64,000 nt of DNA from assembly GCA_016700075.1 (NCBI GenBank), contig CP065000.1, forward strand, positions 3,329,546-3,393,545, given 5' to 3'. How positions within the stretch are numbered: the first letter of the stretch is position 1; every line of letters begins with the position of its first letter. Positions 52,270-63,226 of this stretch are shown here, one piece after another. The position numbers and the translations under genes were made by a program. Below the pieces are notes generated by a model. That model saw only the letters and a list, made by a program, of their open reading frames with translations. It was not told the origin of the DNA and ran no database searches. Source of the DNA: Acidobacteriota bacterium (GTDB lineage: Bacteria; Acidobacteriota; Blastocatellia; Pyrinomonadales; Pyrinomonadaceae).

Positions 52270-52923
52270 ATGAACGGACTAAGGCTTATCACGCGGGGTG
52301 GCGGCTTGGAAACCGCGAAAAACTATACTCCGGTTGTGACGATTTATGCCGATGCTTCATGCCTTGGGAACGGAACTGGCGACGCATCGGCCGGCTGCGG
52401 TGCGGTGATGATCGACCGAAATCGGATGGAACTTAAACTGATCGCAAAGTATCTCGGTTCGCTCACGAATCAGAAGGCTGAAATACTTGCTTGCGTTCTG
52501 GCACTTAAGGAACTCCGTCGACCTTGCCGTGTCGAGATTTTCTCCGATTCACAGTATGTGATCGACACCATGAATGGGAAGAACCGTATGAAGACGAACC
52601 GCCCTTTTTGGGGCGAGCTCATTGAAGCGTCCTACGGCCATCATGTGACCTGGCGATGGATGAAGGGCCATGACGGAGTCATGTTTCAGGAAGCCGCCGA
52701 CAGACTGGCCCGTGCGTCTTCGTCGATGAAAACCGATCTCGCAGCGGAGGATCTCGACTTTCTTGCCGAACATCTTTCGAAGGAAAGCAAGCAGCTAAGT
52801 ATCCGGTCATTCGAGATCGAGCTTGACAAGATAGCAAGCCGTTATGAAATGGTCGGCGGTAATCCCGGTCCGGCTCAAGGGCTCGCTCGCCCGGCTGCTT
52901 TTTCTTCGGCGTTCTCCGCGTGA
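52270..52923 (+). CDS. RNase HI-like protein
   Basis: 217 residues. The RNase H fold is visible: the first Asp in VTIYADASCLGNGTGD, the Glu in NQKAEILACVLAL, the second Asp in FSDSQYVID, and the last Asp in QEAADRLARA after WRWMKGHDG. All four catalytic carboxylates are present. It would cut RNA in RNA-DNA hybrids, useful in plasmid-type replication. A C-terminal extension of about 65 residues is unusual for RnhA. ATG 52270 has GAGGTGG upstream; a GTG at 52261 is the alternative. Confidence 0.85.
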   Translation: MNGLRLITRGGGLETAKNYTPVVTIYADASCLGNGTGDASAGCGAVMIDRNRMELKLIAKYLGSLTNQKAEILACVLALKELRRPCRVEIFSDSQYVIDTMNGKNRMKTNRPFWGELIEASYGHHVTWRWMKGHDGVMFQEAADRLARASSSMKTDLAAEDLDFLAEHLSKESKQLSIRSFEIELDKIASRYEMVGGNPGPAQGLARPAAFSSAFSA

Positions 52924-52933
52924 CGTAATCGGG

Positions 52934-53194
52934 CTATTTCGCATTTTGTTTGAGCCAGGATCTGAAGGCCGAATCCCGGTCGAAGAGCATGTTTAGCGCG
53001 TATTCGATCACGTCATTGTTGGTGATCTCGGTGTTCATCTGTTCGCCGGCAAACCGGAGATATTGCTTTAGTTTCGCATCCGTTCCGCCGAGGAGTTTGG
53101 CATTTACCTTGACGTAGTTGAGACGGTTGATCTGAAGCATCGGCTGCCCGGAAGGCCGTCTTCGAGTTGGGTTGTTTTCGGGGAATGTTGACAT
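52934..53194 (-). CDS. Small hypothetical protein, possible ribbon-helix-helix regulator
   Basis: An 86-residue protein: a basic, disordered start (ENNPTRRRPSGQPML), a likely beta strand (NYVKVNAKLL), then two helices (KLKQYLRFAGEQMNTEITNN, VIEYALNMLFDRDSAFRSWL). This order fits a ribbon-helix-helix DNA-binding protein such as a plasmid repressor, but the match is by pattern only. It reads away from the GTCACCG palindrome region and faces the mobilization genes. Confidence 0.55.
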   Translation of the reverse strand: MSTFPENNPTRRRPSGQPMLQINRLNYVKVNAKLLGGTDAKLKQYLRFAGEQMNTEITNNDVIEYALNMLFDRDSAFRSWLKQNAK

Positions 53195-53433
53195 AGGTTC
53201 TTGATCGACTCCTTATAGGTTTAATTCGTGCCGAAGGAGTCTAATCAATCGCCGTGCCAAGCCTTTGAGAGTGCGTAAGTGGTGAAGAAATGCACCGCTG
53301 GCGAACAAATAAGCCGGAAACGAGCGGCCCATCAAAAAATGAGGGAATCGCAGGCAAAAGCTGTATGACAGGATAAGCCGCTTTTCGGCGTCCGTCACCG
53401 CACCTATCACCCTGAATACAAACAGCTTACTCA

Positions 53434-53534
53434 TTTGTCACCGAGGCGACGATCCGGTGACAAATCTGTCACCGATGGTAACGGCACGCATTTTGCGAAA
53501 GGTCACGATCACGAGGTTGTACACCATCGGTGAC
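53434..53534. promoter_or_regulatory. Candidate oriT/operator region with inverted GTCACCG repeats
   Basis: Four copies of GTCACCG alternate in orientation (53437, 53455 inverted, 53468, 53528 inverted). They make two palindromes: TTTGTCACCG/CGGTGACAAA with an 11-nt centre, and TCACCGATGGT/ACCATCGGTGA with a 43-nt centre. The region lies directly before the relaxosome and relaxase genes, where oriT and its auxiliary-protein sites are usual. The wider gap 53195-53580 contains no gene I can support; a 73-codon minus-strand frame there looks spurious. Confidence 0.5.
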
Positions 53535-53580
53535 GCCCGAAGCATCGGGGGGAATAATTTGAAATGCATCCGGGAGAGAA

Positions 53581-54249
53581 ATGCGGAAAAGAGAAAAAGA
53601 ACAACTTATCGTCAAACTGGGGACGGATTCGGATAAAAGGCACGGTCGGTCCGTTCACGTCAGGCCATACTACTCAGACGAAAAAAAGCTCAATGAAATA
53701 GCGTTCGAAACGGGCGAAGGAAAGGGCGCGATCGTTCGCAGGATGATCCGCTTTGCGTTGTCCGACAAGCAGGAGCGCTTCGGAGCGAATCGGTGCCGGG
53801 AACGACTGGACTGGCTGATCGAGAATGAGCGCCGGAACGAGAAAGATTCTGAAACCGAACGTGAACGCCTGGAGGAACTCCTTGAACGAGTCGGACGTAT
53901 TGAAAACGAAGCGAAGATCCTTTCTCAGAAAACACCCGTTTTCCTGCGCGAGCTATACGTCATGTCGAACGTATCGGTCTCGGTAATGAATATCATCCTG
54001 TCGAGACTGATGCTTTTAGCGAAACCGGGAATGGGCAAAGAGCAGAGCGTCCTTGCCTCGAACACTATTTTGGCGGAGATGATCGCATATGCGGTTCGCG
54101 ATCTTGAGCGGTGTTCGACTTATCACGGGATCGGTCCTAATGATGCAGGGCCGGACGATCTGTATTTCTCGAAACGAATCGAGGCTCTGTACGGCGATCT
54201 TATCTCCGCTGAGCCGTCGACGCCCGAACCCGGGCAAAGTTTCGAATGA
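53581..54249 (+). CDS. Relaxosome accessory (MobC-like) protein
   Basis: 222 residues. The N-terminal RSVHVRPYYSDEKKLNEIAF and the following GEGKGAIVRRMIRFALSD resemble the ribbon-helix-helix of plasmid mobilization proteins. A charged coiled coil (ERERLEELLERVGRIENEAK) and a helical C-terminus follow. The stop overlaps the relaxase start (ATGA), so both are made together. It would bind oriT and help the relaxase nick. The family is inferred from position and pattern. Confidence 0.65.
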   Translation: MRKREKEQLIVKLGTDSDKRHGRSVHVRPYYSDEKKLNEIAFETGEGKGAIVRRMIRFALSDKQERFGANRCRERLDWLIENERRNEKDSETERERLEELLERVGRIENEAKILSQKTPVFLRELYVMSNVSVSVMNIILSRLMLLAKPGMGKEQSVLASNTILAEMIAYAVRDLERCSTYHGIGPNDAGPDDLYFSKRIEALYGDLISAEPSTPEPGQSFE

Positions 54250-56661
54250 GGATCGTCGCGAGCGTGCAGGCAAAACGCGGGAGTTCGCGCGGCCTCGTTC
54301 ACTATATTGCCCACAGCAAACTGGATATTGAGCGCGAATCGTTGAATGTCCGCGAGCTCTTCAATGACTTCGCGGACAACCTGTCCGTGACGAGCGCCAA
54401 CAATTCGATGAGGATCGGAATCGCGAAAGGGCGGCCATCGAACGACGAACTCCACCACATAGTTCTCTCGTTCCGTCCCGATGATTACCGCAAATTCGGA
54501 TCAACCGAAAAGCAGCGACGCCGTGCTCTTAAAGAGACGACACGTGCGGCGATGCAGCGGCTTGAAAAGGAGCTTTCGGCCGACCGGCTTTCGTGGGCGG
54601 CCGCAGTTCATCTGAATACCGAGAATCCGCACGTCCATATCGCACTTCAGAAGCAGTATTTCACCAGAGACCTGGAGCGCGAGACTCTGACCAAAATTCC
54701 GCGTAAAGCCCTACCTCATTTCGAACGCAATGAGGTCGAAAAGGTTCTTGTGCCCGGTTTTCCTGATCGAGGCCGCCACCGAAAGGATGGAGCATCTCGT
54801 CAGTAGAGATCTTGAGCAGATGCATATGCCCAAAGACGACCGGGAGCGCCCTGATCCCGAATCGCGTTCTTCGGGCGACGTAGAGAAAGGGAAGGAGGAT
54901 CAAGAACGCGAAACCTTAAGACGCGGGACCGTCGCCGAGATCGAGCTTCGCCGGATCGATTTAAAGATAAAGGGACTGACCGACCAGGGGCGGCAAATGC
55001 GGTTCCGTGTTTCCGATCCGGAGAGCGGCCGAAAGACGAGGCTTTCGCTTCAGGATATTGAACAGCGCGAAGTACGGGCCGACGCCCATCGGACGGCATC
55101 AGCCGAGCGCCAGATAAGAATCATCCTTCTAAAAATGATTGGAAAGGAGGAGGCTCTTAAAGAGCGGATGCAGAACGATTCCGCACTGGCGATCCGTGAG
55201 GCGGATCGTGTGCGAAACGAGTATCGAAAGCAGGGCCGAAAACTGCCAACTCCCTCGTTCACAAAAGACGAGATCGACAAGCTCCAGGAACACTGTATTG
55301 AGGGCGCCGATATCCGCAGATTCGCGTACCTTGAAGGAGTCAGATTGGAACTTGAAAGATCGCGGGAGATCGAGCCGAGAAGCTCGGAGGATCTTCGCCG
55401 AATAGCAGCGAGGAAGACGATCTCGGATCTGACGATAAGCCGTCTTGAAAAGGAACGCGATGATTTCAGCGACCAGCGATATTATCGGCTTGTCGATATC
55501 GGCAAGAGAAGTGTATCTGTCGCTCAGCTTGACCGCGAAGAAAAAGCTCCCGCAAATCAGATCACTGCCATCGTTGAGAAGCTCAAGGACATGGCCCTGC
55601 GATTGTCGGGAAAGGGGCAGGACTCGACGACGATCAAAAACGACTCGGGGCCACTGCGAAATGAGATCATGAGCAAGCTGAATGAGCAGCTTGACAGGAT
55701 CGAAAACGAACTCAAAACGGAACGGAATAAGGCAAAGATGCTTGAAAGGATATCGATCCCTTACGCCGAAAAGATAACGCCGGAACCAGTCTATTCTTTT
55801 GAGCAGCTCGCGGAGATAGACACTCTCTCGTTTCGGCTAAAGCTCGCTCCGATTTACGACAGAAACTGGGATGCGCAGCGAACACTCATCGAGTCGGCGA
55901 CAGGCGATTCGCCGGCTGCCCGAAGACTTCTCAAAGGCAACCCGAAAGCGGATCTAAGTGATCACAAGCGTGACATTATTGCCGGACGTGCGCTTGCACG
56001 CGAGATTGTCGCAAAAGCCGTGTTCGATAAGGCGAAAGAAGACCTCAAAACATTTGAAACAACAGGAAGGTTTCATAAGTTTGCGATCACTGACAAGAAT
56101 TCGGGTGCGGTCGAATTTGTAAGCCTTCACGAGGTCGATCTTCCCAAACGGGGCTCGATGTTTGACCGGGCGCTGGACGAGGTTTTCGAGGGCCGCGACC
56201 ACCGCTCTCTTCGGCGTACCGTTTCTGCGCTTGTGAATGCAAGACAGGAGAGACTAAGTAATGATGCCGCGGCCGCAAAAGAGATCCTGGCCTCCGCTTC
56301 TCAAAATGCGTCAGAGTTCAAACAGGTCTCGCTCTTTGGTTTAAGAAGTGAGTCCGCCTTTAAGCCCTTTTTCACTTCTTCCGAGATCAGGCTGCTGGAG
56401 ATGAGAGCGGCAGGGACGAGCGATCGGAAAGAGGCTGCACGACTTCGAAATAATCTTGAATCCGTATCCGATCAACCAACGCATTCACTCAAGGATATCC
56501 TTCGAGGTTTTGCAAATCCGGAGAAAGCACCTGCGAGTGAAAAGGAAAGAGATACCATGCAACCGGAGAAAGAGATGCCGGATCAAGATCGTGGCCTTAA
56601 CGATCCGATGACTAACTCGAAGGGACGGCTGGAACCGGAATATCAAGGACACTCGCGATAA
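54246..56661 (+). pseudogene. HUH relaxase with a single-base frameshift
   Basis: The N-terminal part (54246-54806) has a candidate catalytic Tyr20 (GLVHYIAH) and the metal-binding HUH block AAVHLNTENPHVHIAL (H122, H129, H131). At about 54762-54766 one extra T in a GGTTTTCC run shifts the frame: VEKVLVPGF continues as LIEAATERMEHLVSRDLEQM in the frame that runs to 56661. The C-terminal 600 residues are long charged helices. Relaxases nick oriT and lead the strand into the recipient. The frameshift could be decay or a sequence error. Confidence 0.8.
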
Positions 56662-56737
56662 CTTCACTAAAGGCACGCGGCTTGCACGAAGGCATTGATG
56701 GAGGCGGTGTTCCTTTGGTTCACCGAAATGCTGGCGG

Positions 56738-59042
56738 ATGCGAGCGGATCTCAGTAACCAGGTAATAGCACGGATCGACGAAAAAACGCGGCATCTTCCG
56801 AGCCGCACTCTCGATCTCGGGAACATTTTAACACTGGAGCTTGGTTTACTTTCGCCCCACCGGAGCGAAATTGCACCACGAGGCCGGGCACGGGACGCGG
56901 CGCTGATCGCTTACTCCGAGAGGCTTCGGCAGAGTTATAGAGCGAACGAGGCAGGTATTCGGGACGGGATGCTCAAGCTCGGCGAAGCCTATCGCCAAGG
57001 CCAGACGATAGCCGTCTCCTGCTTCTGTCGTGGCGGTGGTTTATGCCACGCGGATGTCGTAAAGCTCGCGATCGAAAAGGTTGCCGGTTCACTTGCGCGG
57101 GAAGCCGAGCGTCAAAAGTCTCACGGTGTCATCGAGCAGAACGCCAATACCATTCAACCGAATCCCAGGACCGAACGGGCAGTAAACGAGATCCTCTCCG
57201 TCAGCAAGTCAGACCTGATCCTCTCGAAACTTGAAGATGCGGAGGGACGAAACAGGAGTGAACACGCCTCGCACCTGAACGGACATTCGCAGTTCGTCAG
57301 AGACCTTTACGAGCGCGGAGCGGTTGTACGGGATGGCGTGCTGATCTCGCCAAAGGAGAACGCATCATCTTCCGCACCGCTCGGGATAACGACAGCAGAG
57401 TATGCCGTAAAACGACTCGAACCGATTGTAAACGAATCCAGAGCGAAGGAGATCGCACCGCAGTTGGTGAAATACGGCAATCGGATCGCCGGAGGCTCTG
57501 CCGACCGCGACACAAAGATAAAGGTCTTCAACTGGATCTATGGAGCGCTCGAAGGACGGAACGACTTTCTGAAAGCGGGAGATAAAACTTCAGTCAATGA
57601 GTCAAAAGAGGAACGATTCGAGAGAACGCTGGAGGAGATCGCAAGTCTTGCCGAAGAGATGGGCCGACTCGAACCTTCGGACAGGCTCGTTGCCGTGGAA
57701 TCACTCAATGAGCAGCGGGACATTCGGATTGACCGCTCCGGTGACGACCTTTCCCTTGAAAACATCTATGAAGATTCGCATCTTCGCGAGGAACCGAGAG
57801 AAGCCGCAGAGATCGATCACGTCGGCGGTATTCGGGAATTCGAGCGGATCGAACTTCAGGATGTCACCCTGGCGCGGCTTGCCGATGAAATGTCAAAGGA
57901 CGAACTGGATAGGTGGGTCGAGGTTCGGCTACCGGTCATTGATGAGATGCTGGAGAGCGGAACTCCTGTCGATTCGATCCTCAAGCCGTTTCAGAACGAG
58001 ATCTACCAGGCGGCAAAGGAAGACACTGCGAGTAAACAGGCTGCTATCGACGATCTGAGATTTGCGTCCGGTTACATCCAGCATCAGCTGAAACAGCCGG
58101 AATCGCGGTTAAGGCATTTTAACGCCCGCTATAGAGAATATGCTCTGATGCTTGAAAAGGCGGTCTCAAGGGATGAATTGATCGATGCTGCATCCAAGAT
58201 CCGTCGCGAAAACGCAAAAGATCGGTTTTGGGTGGGAAAAGCTATCGGAAACGGAGAAGGCCGCGACTCCTCATCCCTTGACCTCAAAGGAGATGCAGTT
58301 CCTTTTCACCGAGGCCTCACCACGGCACTATACGAGCGAAATGACCGCGGCGCGTCTTGCCTACTCGAATGCCGGAGAAGCAGCAAGAACAAAGACGGAT
58401 TCCCTAATGCGGGGCGAGATCGATCCGAGCAAAGAAGCGATGCATCTGATCGGGAGCCTCGAATCGCGACTCGAACGACGAAACTCGGCCGATTCGCTGT
58501 CGGCGACAAAACACTTCCTCCAAAGCCTCAAGACACCGAACGACGAGCTTCGCTACAAGAACGCATTCGATCACAGCGAAGTATATCGAAAACTGCCGCC
58601 CGCCGAGCGGGACTATGTTTACCAGCGGGCAGTACTTCAGAAGGATCACCTTGAGGAAAAGCTGATCGACAGCCTTCCAAGCGGTCGAAATATTAACTAT
58701 GAACCGGTAAATGTAGAGAACGGATCCGCAGCGATCGGCAAATCCTTGCGGGAAGCGCTCAAAAGCGACCTTGTAGATCTGATCCGTAGAGATCCCAAAA
58801 TAAGCGGCAGCGATCTAAGTGAAATGACAACCCGTATAGTAGAGAAGCACTTTGAAATGCTGGGATCGAAGGTTGTGTCGGACATTGCGGTAAGATCCCG
58901 GGGCCGCGAATTAGGGGATGGAGTCGTGACGCGACTGCAGGAAAGTATGTCACGTCCCGATCGGTCAGAAGGGCGCGACCAGAACGTGCCCAAGATATCC
59001 AGGACGCGAGTTCATTCCGAGGATCATATATATCAGAGATGA
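56738..59042 (+). pseudogene. Large mobile-element protein with DUF4326-like N-terminus, frameshifted
   Basis: The first frame runs from 56738. Near residue 90 it has TIAVSCFCRGGGLCHADVVK, a C-x-C-x5-C-H block like the DUF4326 end, then long helices. At about 58229-58234 (GTGGGAAAA) one extra G breaks the frame; the natural continuation EKLSETEKAATPHPLTSKEM lies in the other frame and runs to 59042. Rejoined, the protein has about 765 residues. Function unknown; it follows the relaxase by 76 nt and may be its partner. Confidence 0.7.
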
Positions 59043-59670
59043 GCGTTCAGAAACCGTACTTCGTCTGGTGAGGCACGACGATCCAACACTTAACATCCCT
59101 GGATCTTGGAGCTACGTCCGGCACGCTTGACCCGGACGCGGTAATTAATCTATCTTGACTGCTAGAAACGCAATTGAAGATCTCGGTGCGTGGCGGTCTC
59201 CCGATCGCGACACGCCGATCTAGGAGCATGCCCCGTATGCGGTGTGGGAGACGTATACGGGGTGTTCCGTGTTTGCTTACCGCTCTATCGAACTGCTTTT
59301 CACGACCCCAAAAGGCAGGGCGCCACGGATTCACCTCGGTTCCCGTTTTCGGTCAGCAAATCCAAATGACTCCGGCAAAGTACGGAATGACTGTCTGAAG
59401 ACGAAAAGGTTTTGATACTCACACGAAACGCCCCCCAGCTTGGTCAGAGGGTCCTTTGAGATCCTTTATGGCAAACGAAACAGGACATGCCAACCGCATC
59501 GCGCGATCCGGCAAACGGCCCGGTCGAGATAGCGCAGCGAATTCCAGAACCCCCAAGTGCTTTGTATTGATGACTATTGCCGAAGCGAAGACATTTGAGG
59601 TAGTCGGCAGGCAACAGTTGTGCTTGGCCGTATCCGCAATTCTTTTCTCTGAACCGCGGCGACTTTCCCG
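59043..59670. other. 628-bp intergenic region between convergent gene groups
   Basis: It holds no gene I can support. One inverted repeat stands out: CCCCGTAT (59231-59238) with ATACGGGG (59255-59262) around a 16-nt loop, a possible terminator between the convergent relaxase and coupling-protein groups. Several short open frames occur but none resembles a protein. Confidence 0.45.
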
Positions 59671-60192
59671 CTATTTTGTCCGGTTGCCTGTCGCTACTTT
59701 CGGTTGTTCGACCAATCCCAATACCCCTAGCTCGATCTCCGTCGGACTTGCCTTGATGCCGCTCACCGACTTAAGCGAGAGTGCGGCCCCCTTCCAGAGT
59801 CGATAAACTTCAGGCGAGCCGATTACAAACATCGTCGGCACCTCATCGCGAGCCTGGCCTAGCGGCACAGCCCACAACGAATATTTGTGGTGCTCAAGGC
59901 GATTGTATAGATAGAAATAGTTCCGGTGCGAAAAGCCTCGATCCCCGTTCGAAAACTCACGGCCTTTGTTCTCTTCCCACATCACACTCTCCAATTGTTT
60001 CAAATTGCTCGGAAAGCTCCCGCGCCTTTTGTGGAATGCGAGAAGGTCACGGATCATCATGCTCGTGGCATCGACTGGAAGATCCGCGGCTCTCTGCCTT
60101 TCGGCCGCCCACAGCGTGTAAACGTAGGCGACGCTCACGAAAACGATAACGAGACCGACAAGCACAAGAGATATTCTTAAGCGATTCATCAT
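59671..60192 (-). CDS. Membrane-anchored hypothetical protein of the transfer region
   Basis: A 173-residue protein with one N-terminal membrane segment (LVLVGLVIVFVSVAYVYTLW) and a soluble outer domain. The segment FHKRRGSFPSNLKQLESVMW resembles the N-terminal helix and turn of pilin-like proteins, and a similar RTHGSFPANNHALL occurs in the gene at 62213. It begins 6 nt after the coupling protein gene. Function unknown, perhaps an element-specific secretion component. Confidence 0.6.
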   Translation of the reverse strand: MMNRLRISLVLVGLVIVFVSVAYVYTLWAAERQRAADLPVDATSMMIRDLLAFHKRRGSFPSNLKQLESVMWEENKGREFSNGDRGFSHRNYFYLYNRLEHHKYSLWAVPLGQARDEVPTMFVIGSPEVYRLWKGAALSLKSVSGIKASPTEIELGVLGLVEQPKVATGNRTK

Positions 60193-60198
60193 AATGTT

Positions 60199-62183
60199 CT
60201 ACGCATGAGCACGTTCGTATTGTGCGGTTATGTTAAACGAAAGATCGACGGTCAGATCCTCAAGTGCCTCCTCATGGCAGTAGCTTTCAGAAGTTTGACT
60301 CGAGCTATCTTGCGCGGTCCCACCGGCTCTCAGCCTATTAATGAGTCCATAGACTTTTTTATCGGAGAACGTTTGCTCGACCTCCTCTGAAACTATCGAT
60401 TCAACGCCGGGTGAGACAGCCTTCGGGCTTTCCTCCCGGTTCTCCTCAGTTCTTGGCGGACCCGTTAGCAGAAATGCCGAATCGACCTGTCCCAGATGAA
60501 CCTCGTTCGGAGTTCCTTTTCGGTTCGCCGGGTGCAACTGCCGTGTTACCGCGAATGGAGGATATGCCGCTCTTATCGGCGGGGCCGTGTCGCTGACGAT
60601 CAAAACCTCGGATAGCGCCGCGATCTGCCTTATCTCCGACGGGTGCATAAGCGCCCGCTTCTGCTCCGCGTATCTCGTGTTGTCGAGTTTCTTGCCAGGG
60701 TAATCCTGAAAGGTCTTCGAAAAGATGGTGGTGTCACCCAACTGCTTCGAAGCGTATTCGGCCGTCACGTCGTCGAGACCAGGCAGAAACAGCTTTGTCA
60801 TCACGGTTCCCAGGATCGCATTCGCCTGCTCACGGCCGTACTGATCGTACATCTGCGGCAAGTCCTGGTATCCCAGCCCCAAGCCAACCCCCCGGCCGCG
60901 TCCGATTCCCGATATGCGCTTCACCTCGGCGACGTTGAGCTGATATGCCTCGTCGATCAAAACAAAGCAGGGATACTTCGGCTCGCTCAACCCGTCAAGC
61001 CTCATCTCCATAACGGCCTGCCCGAGAAACGTCGCGATGAACTCCTTGTAGATATCGGCTGCACCTTCCGATACGACGAGATACACCGCCGTGCCTGGTT
61101 TGCGAAGATTTGAGAAGTCGATTAGATGGCAGCCTGCTTTGACTTCTTCAGCGGTCGGCTGCATCGTGACCATCCGGGCGGGAGCGAGAGTGAAAGGCCG
61201 GAGCTTATTGTAGAGCCCGATCAGTATCGATCCGCGTGTCTGGATAGGAGCCTGTCGAAACGCAAGATAGGCCTGTTTTGCGTAGAGGCTCGGCGAGCTT
61301 TCCATCGCTTTTGCGAAATCGTCATTACCGTCTTTCCAAGCGAAAGAAGGAAGTCCGCCGCAAATGCCGGGATAGCTTTCTCCCTATACACCTCGGCAAT
61401 ATGAAGAAGGATGGCGGTCAAAGCTATTTGTTCGGCATCACCCCAGAACGGATCGGCGTTCGTCCGGCGACGGTTTTCGATCCCGAGCATCATCCCCGCA
61501 ACCTGGCACGCAAAGGCGGGATCGTTCCTGCATTTCGGAACAAAGTTCCAGCGGTCGCTTTTCGTCGGATCGTTGAGGTCAAGACGAAAGATCCTTTTGG
61601 CGGAGCCTGCGGTCTGGGCGAAAAGCTCGCCCTTCGGATCGTAAACGAGTGTAGAAGACTTTCCGAGAATAGAGCGGATCATCGAGACGAAAAACGTTTT
61701 CGATTTGCCCGAGCCGGTAGGCCCGAACATTACAAAATGCCGTAGCCATTGGCTCGGTGGAAGAAACACGTCGCGGCCACGAAAAGCCTTTGCTATCGGG
61801 AGGGCATTCGTGGGGATAGGCAACCCTCGGATCTTGTTCATGAGGCCGCAGCGGACAAGATCTGTGGCCTTAGCCCATCGAGCCGAGCCGTGAGCCGTAC
61901 TCATACGCCACATTCGATAATCCCAAAGCTGCCTATAAGCATCGGCAAATCCGCCTGCTATGCAGACCAGGGCCATTGCCCAGAAAGCCAGAATGATCAA
62001 ACCCGGCAGGTTGAGCCGCCCACCTGCATAGATGCAAATAGCCGCACCGATGAATCCTAGGAAAACAGAGAACGCCCCATTTCCGAGATCGGCGGCCCAT
62101 TGCCAGAAAGCGTTGTACGATGGCAGATACTGTTCGTTTGCCTTTCGCGGGATGCCGTGAGAGGCGTCGAATTTTCGATCCAT
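60199..62183 (-). pseudogene. VirD4/TraG-type coupling protein, frameshifted
   Basis: The 5' part (62183-61221) has two membrane segments (about residues 37-80), the family block STAHGSARWAKATDLV, and Walker A FGPTGSGKSK (154-161). The 3' part (from about 61335 to 60199) has Walker B PCFVLIDEAYQL, GIGRGRGVGLGLGYQDLPQM and a long tail. They are in different frames: at about 61333-61336 one A is missing from a GGAAAGAC run (SLGK should continue DGNDDFAKAMESSPSLYAKQ). Intact it would be about 660 residues, an ATPase that delivers the relaxase-DNA complex to a type IV channel. Confidence 0.85.
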
Positions 62184-62212
62184 TCTCGGGAAAACATAAT
62201 CTCGTTACGTGC

Positions 62213-62992
62213 TCACTTTTTGATCTGCGATCTAAGCCATTCGTCGTGTTCCTGTAAGTCGCGAACGGCCCCCTCGTCCAGAGGCAGCGTTTCACCTCGC
62301 CAATGCTTGATTGTCCAGCCCGCCGCCGCCAGTTGTTCGGCCGTACTGAACGGTGCCGGAAGGATATGAGGGTGCCTTGACTCGAAATAGGTTACCGAGT
62401 TCGTACCGGTGAGCGGCAGAGGAAACCGAAACATCATCGGCTGGCCTTGAGATCTGTTCGAAGGCATGGCGAGGATCTCAAATGAGAACGGCTCGGGTCG
62501 ATAGTTGAGCTTCAGTTCGCTGAACAAGGAATATAATTCGCCGTCCACCACCTCGACCCCGGGCGGCAGGAGCGAGCGAGTCTGAATACCCGTCAATAGC
62601 GCATGATTGTTCGCCGGGAAACTCCCATGCGTCCGAAAGTCCTCGAACGCCGACAGGGAGATCCCTATCAGCAGTGCCCCGCACTCGCGAAGCCTCTGAG
62701 CGGTGTCGTGAGCCTCCCCGCTGAAGACGGGTTTCAACGTATGACCGGCATTTGCTGCGGGTTCGGCGGCCGCCTCCGCCGCATTTTCGACGAATCTCAC
62801 CTGCGCTGGATCATGGTTTCTTCTGTAGTTGAACGCGACCGCGTAGAGCAAGACGAGCAAGGAAACGATCCCCATAGAAAACGAGTACCTGCCCTCGAAC
62901 TTCACACATCTCCAGAATAAGCGACCGATCCGATCGCGAATCGTGATTTCCTTCGCCTCGACTTGTGTGTCTATTCCTTTATGCGGTTTCAT
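62213..62992 (-). CDS. Membrane-anchored hypothetical protein of the transfer region
   Basis: 259 residues from ATG 62992. One membrane segment (RYSFSMGIVSLLVLLYAVAF, about 32-55) leads to a soluble outer domain. The topology is like VirB8 or a pilin-like minor protein, but no signature is clear. It contains RTHGSFPANNHALL, echoing the gene at 59671. It lies 30 nt upstream of the coupling protein and overlaps the preceding 81-residue gene by 14 nt. Confidence 0.6.
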   Translation of the reverse strand: MKPHKGIDTQVEAKEITIRDRIGRLFWRCVKFEGRYSFSMGIVSLLVLLYAVAFNYRRNHDPAQVRFVENAAEAAAEPAANAGHTLKPVFSGEAHDTAQRLRECGALLIGISLSAFEDFRTHGSFPANNHALLTGIQTRSLLPPGVEVVDGELYSLFSELKLNYRPEPFSFEILAMPSNRSQGQPMMFRFPLPLTGTNSVTYFESRHPHILPAPFSTAEQLAAAGWTIKHWRGETLPLDEGAVRDLQEHDEWLRSQIKK

Positions 62993-63224
62993 ATATAGAT
63001 ATCGATCCTTTTGGGATACCCCATTTGTCAGCCCATTCCGCATCTCTGGCCGCGAGCCACTGATCCACGATCGGGTGGAAAGCGGATGCCGAACCGATGA
63101 GGTAATCCTCCTGAAGTCTCTGAAGCTCCTGTCCGGACGTGCTTTTCACGAAATGGCAGAAGTATCGTCGAAGAGTCCCGGCATCAAGATCGCTGACCGA
63201 ATCGCGAGTGAAAGCGGACGCCAT
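62979..63224 (-). CDS. Small hypothetical protein
   Basis: 81 residues, charged, with no membrane segment (LDAGTLRRYFCHFVKSTSGQ, IVDQWLAARDAEWADKWGIP). It begins 3 nt after the stop of the AAA+ gene and overlaps the next gene by 14 nt, so it belongs to the same unit. It could alternatively be a broken extension of the AAA+ protein. Confidence 0.45.
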   Translation of the reverse strand: MASAFTRDSVSDLDAGTLRRYFCHFVKSTSGQELQRLQEDYLIGSASAFHPIVDQWLAARDAEWADKWGIPKGSISIYETA

Positions 63225-63226
63225 AT

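Noticed and set aside
53213..53434. 73-codon minus-strand frame beside the GTCACCG repeats
   Set aside because: No ribosome site, no recognisable pattern, and its start lies inside the palindrome.
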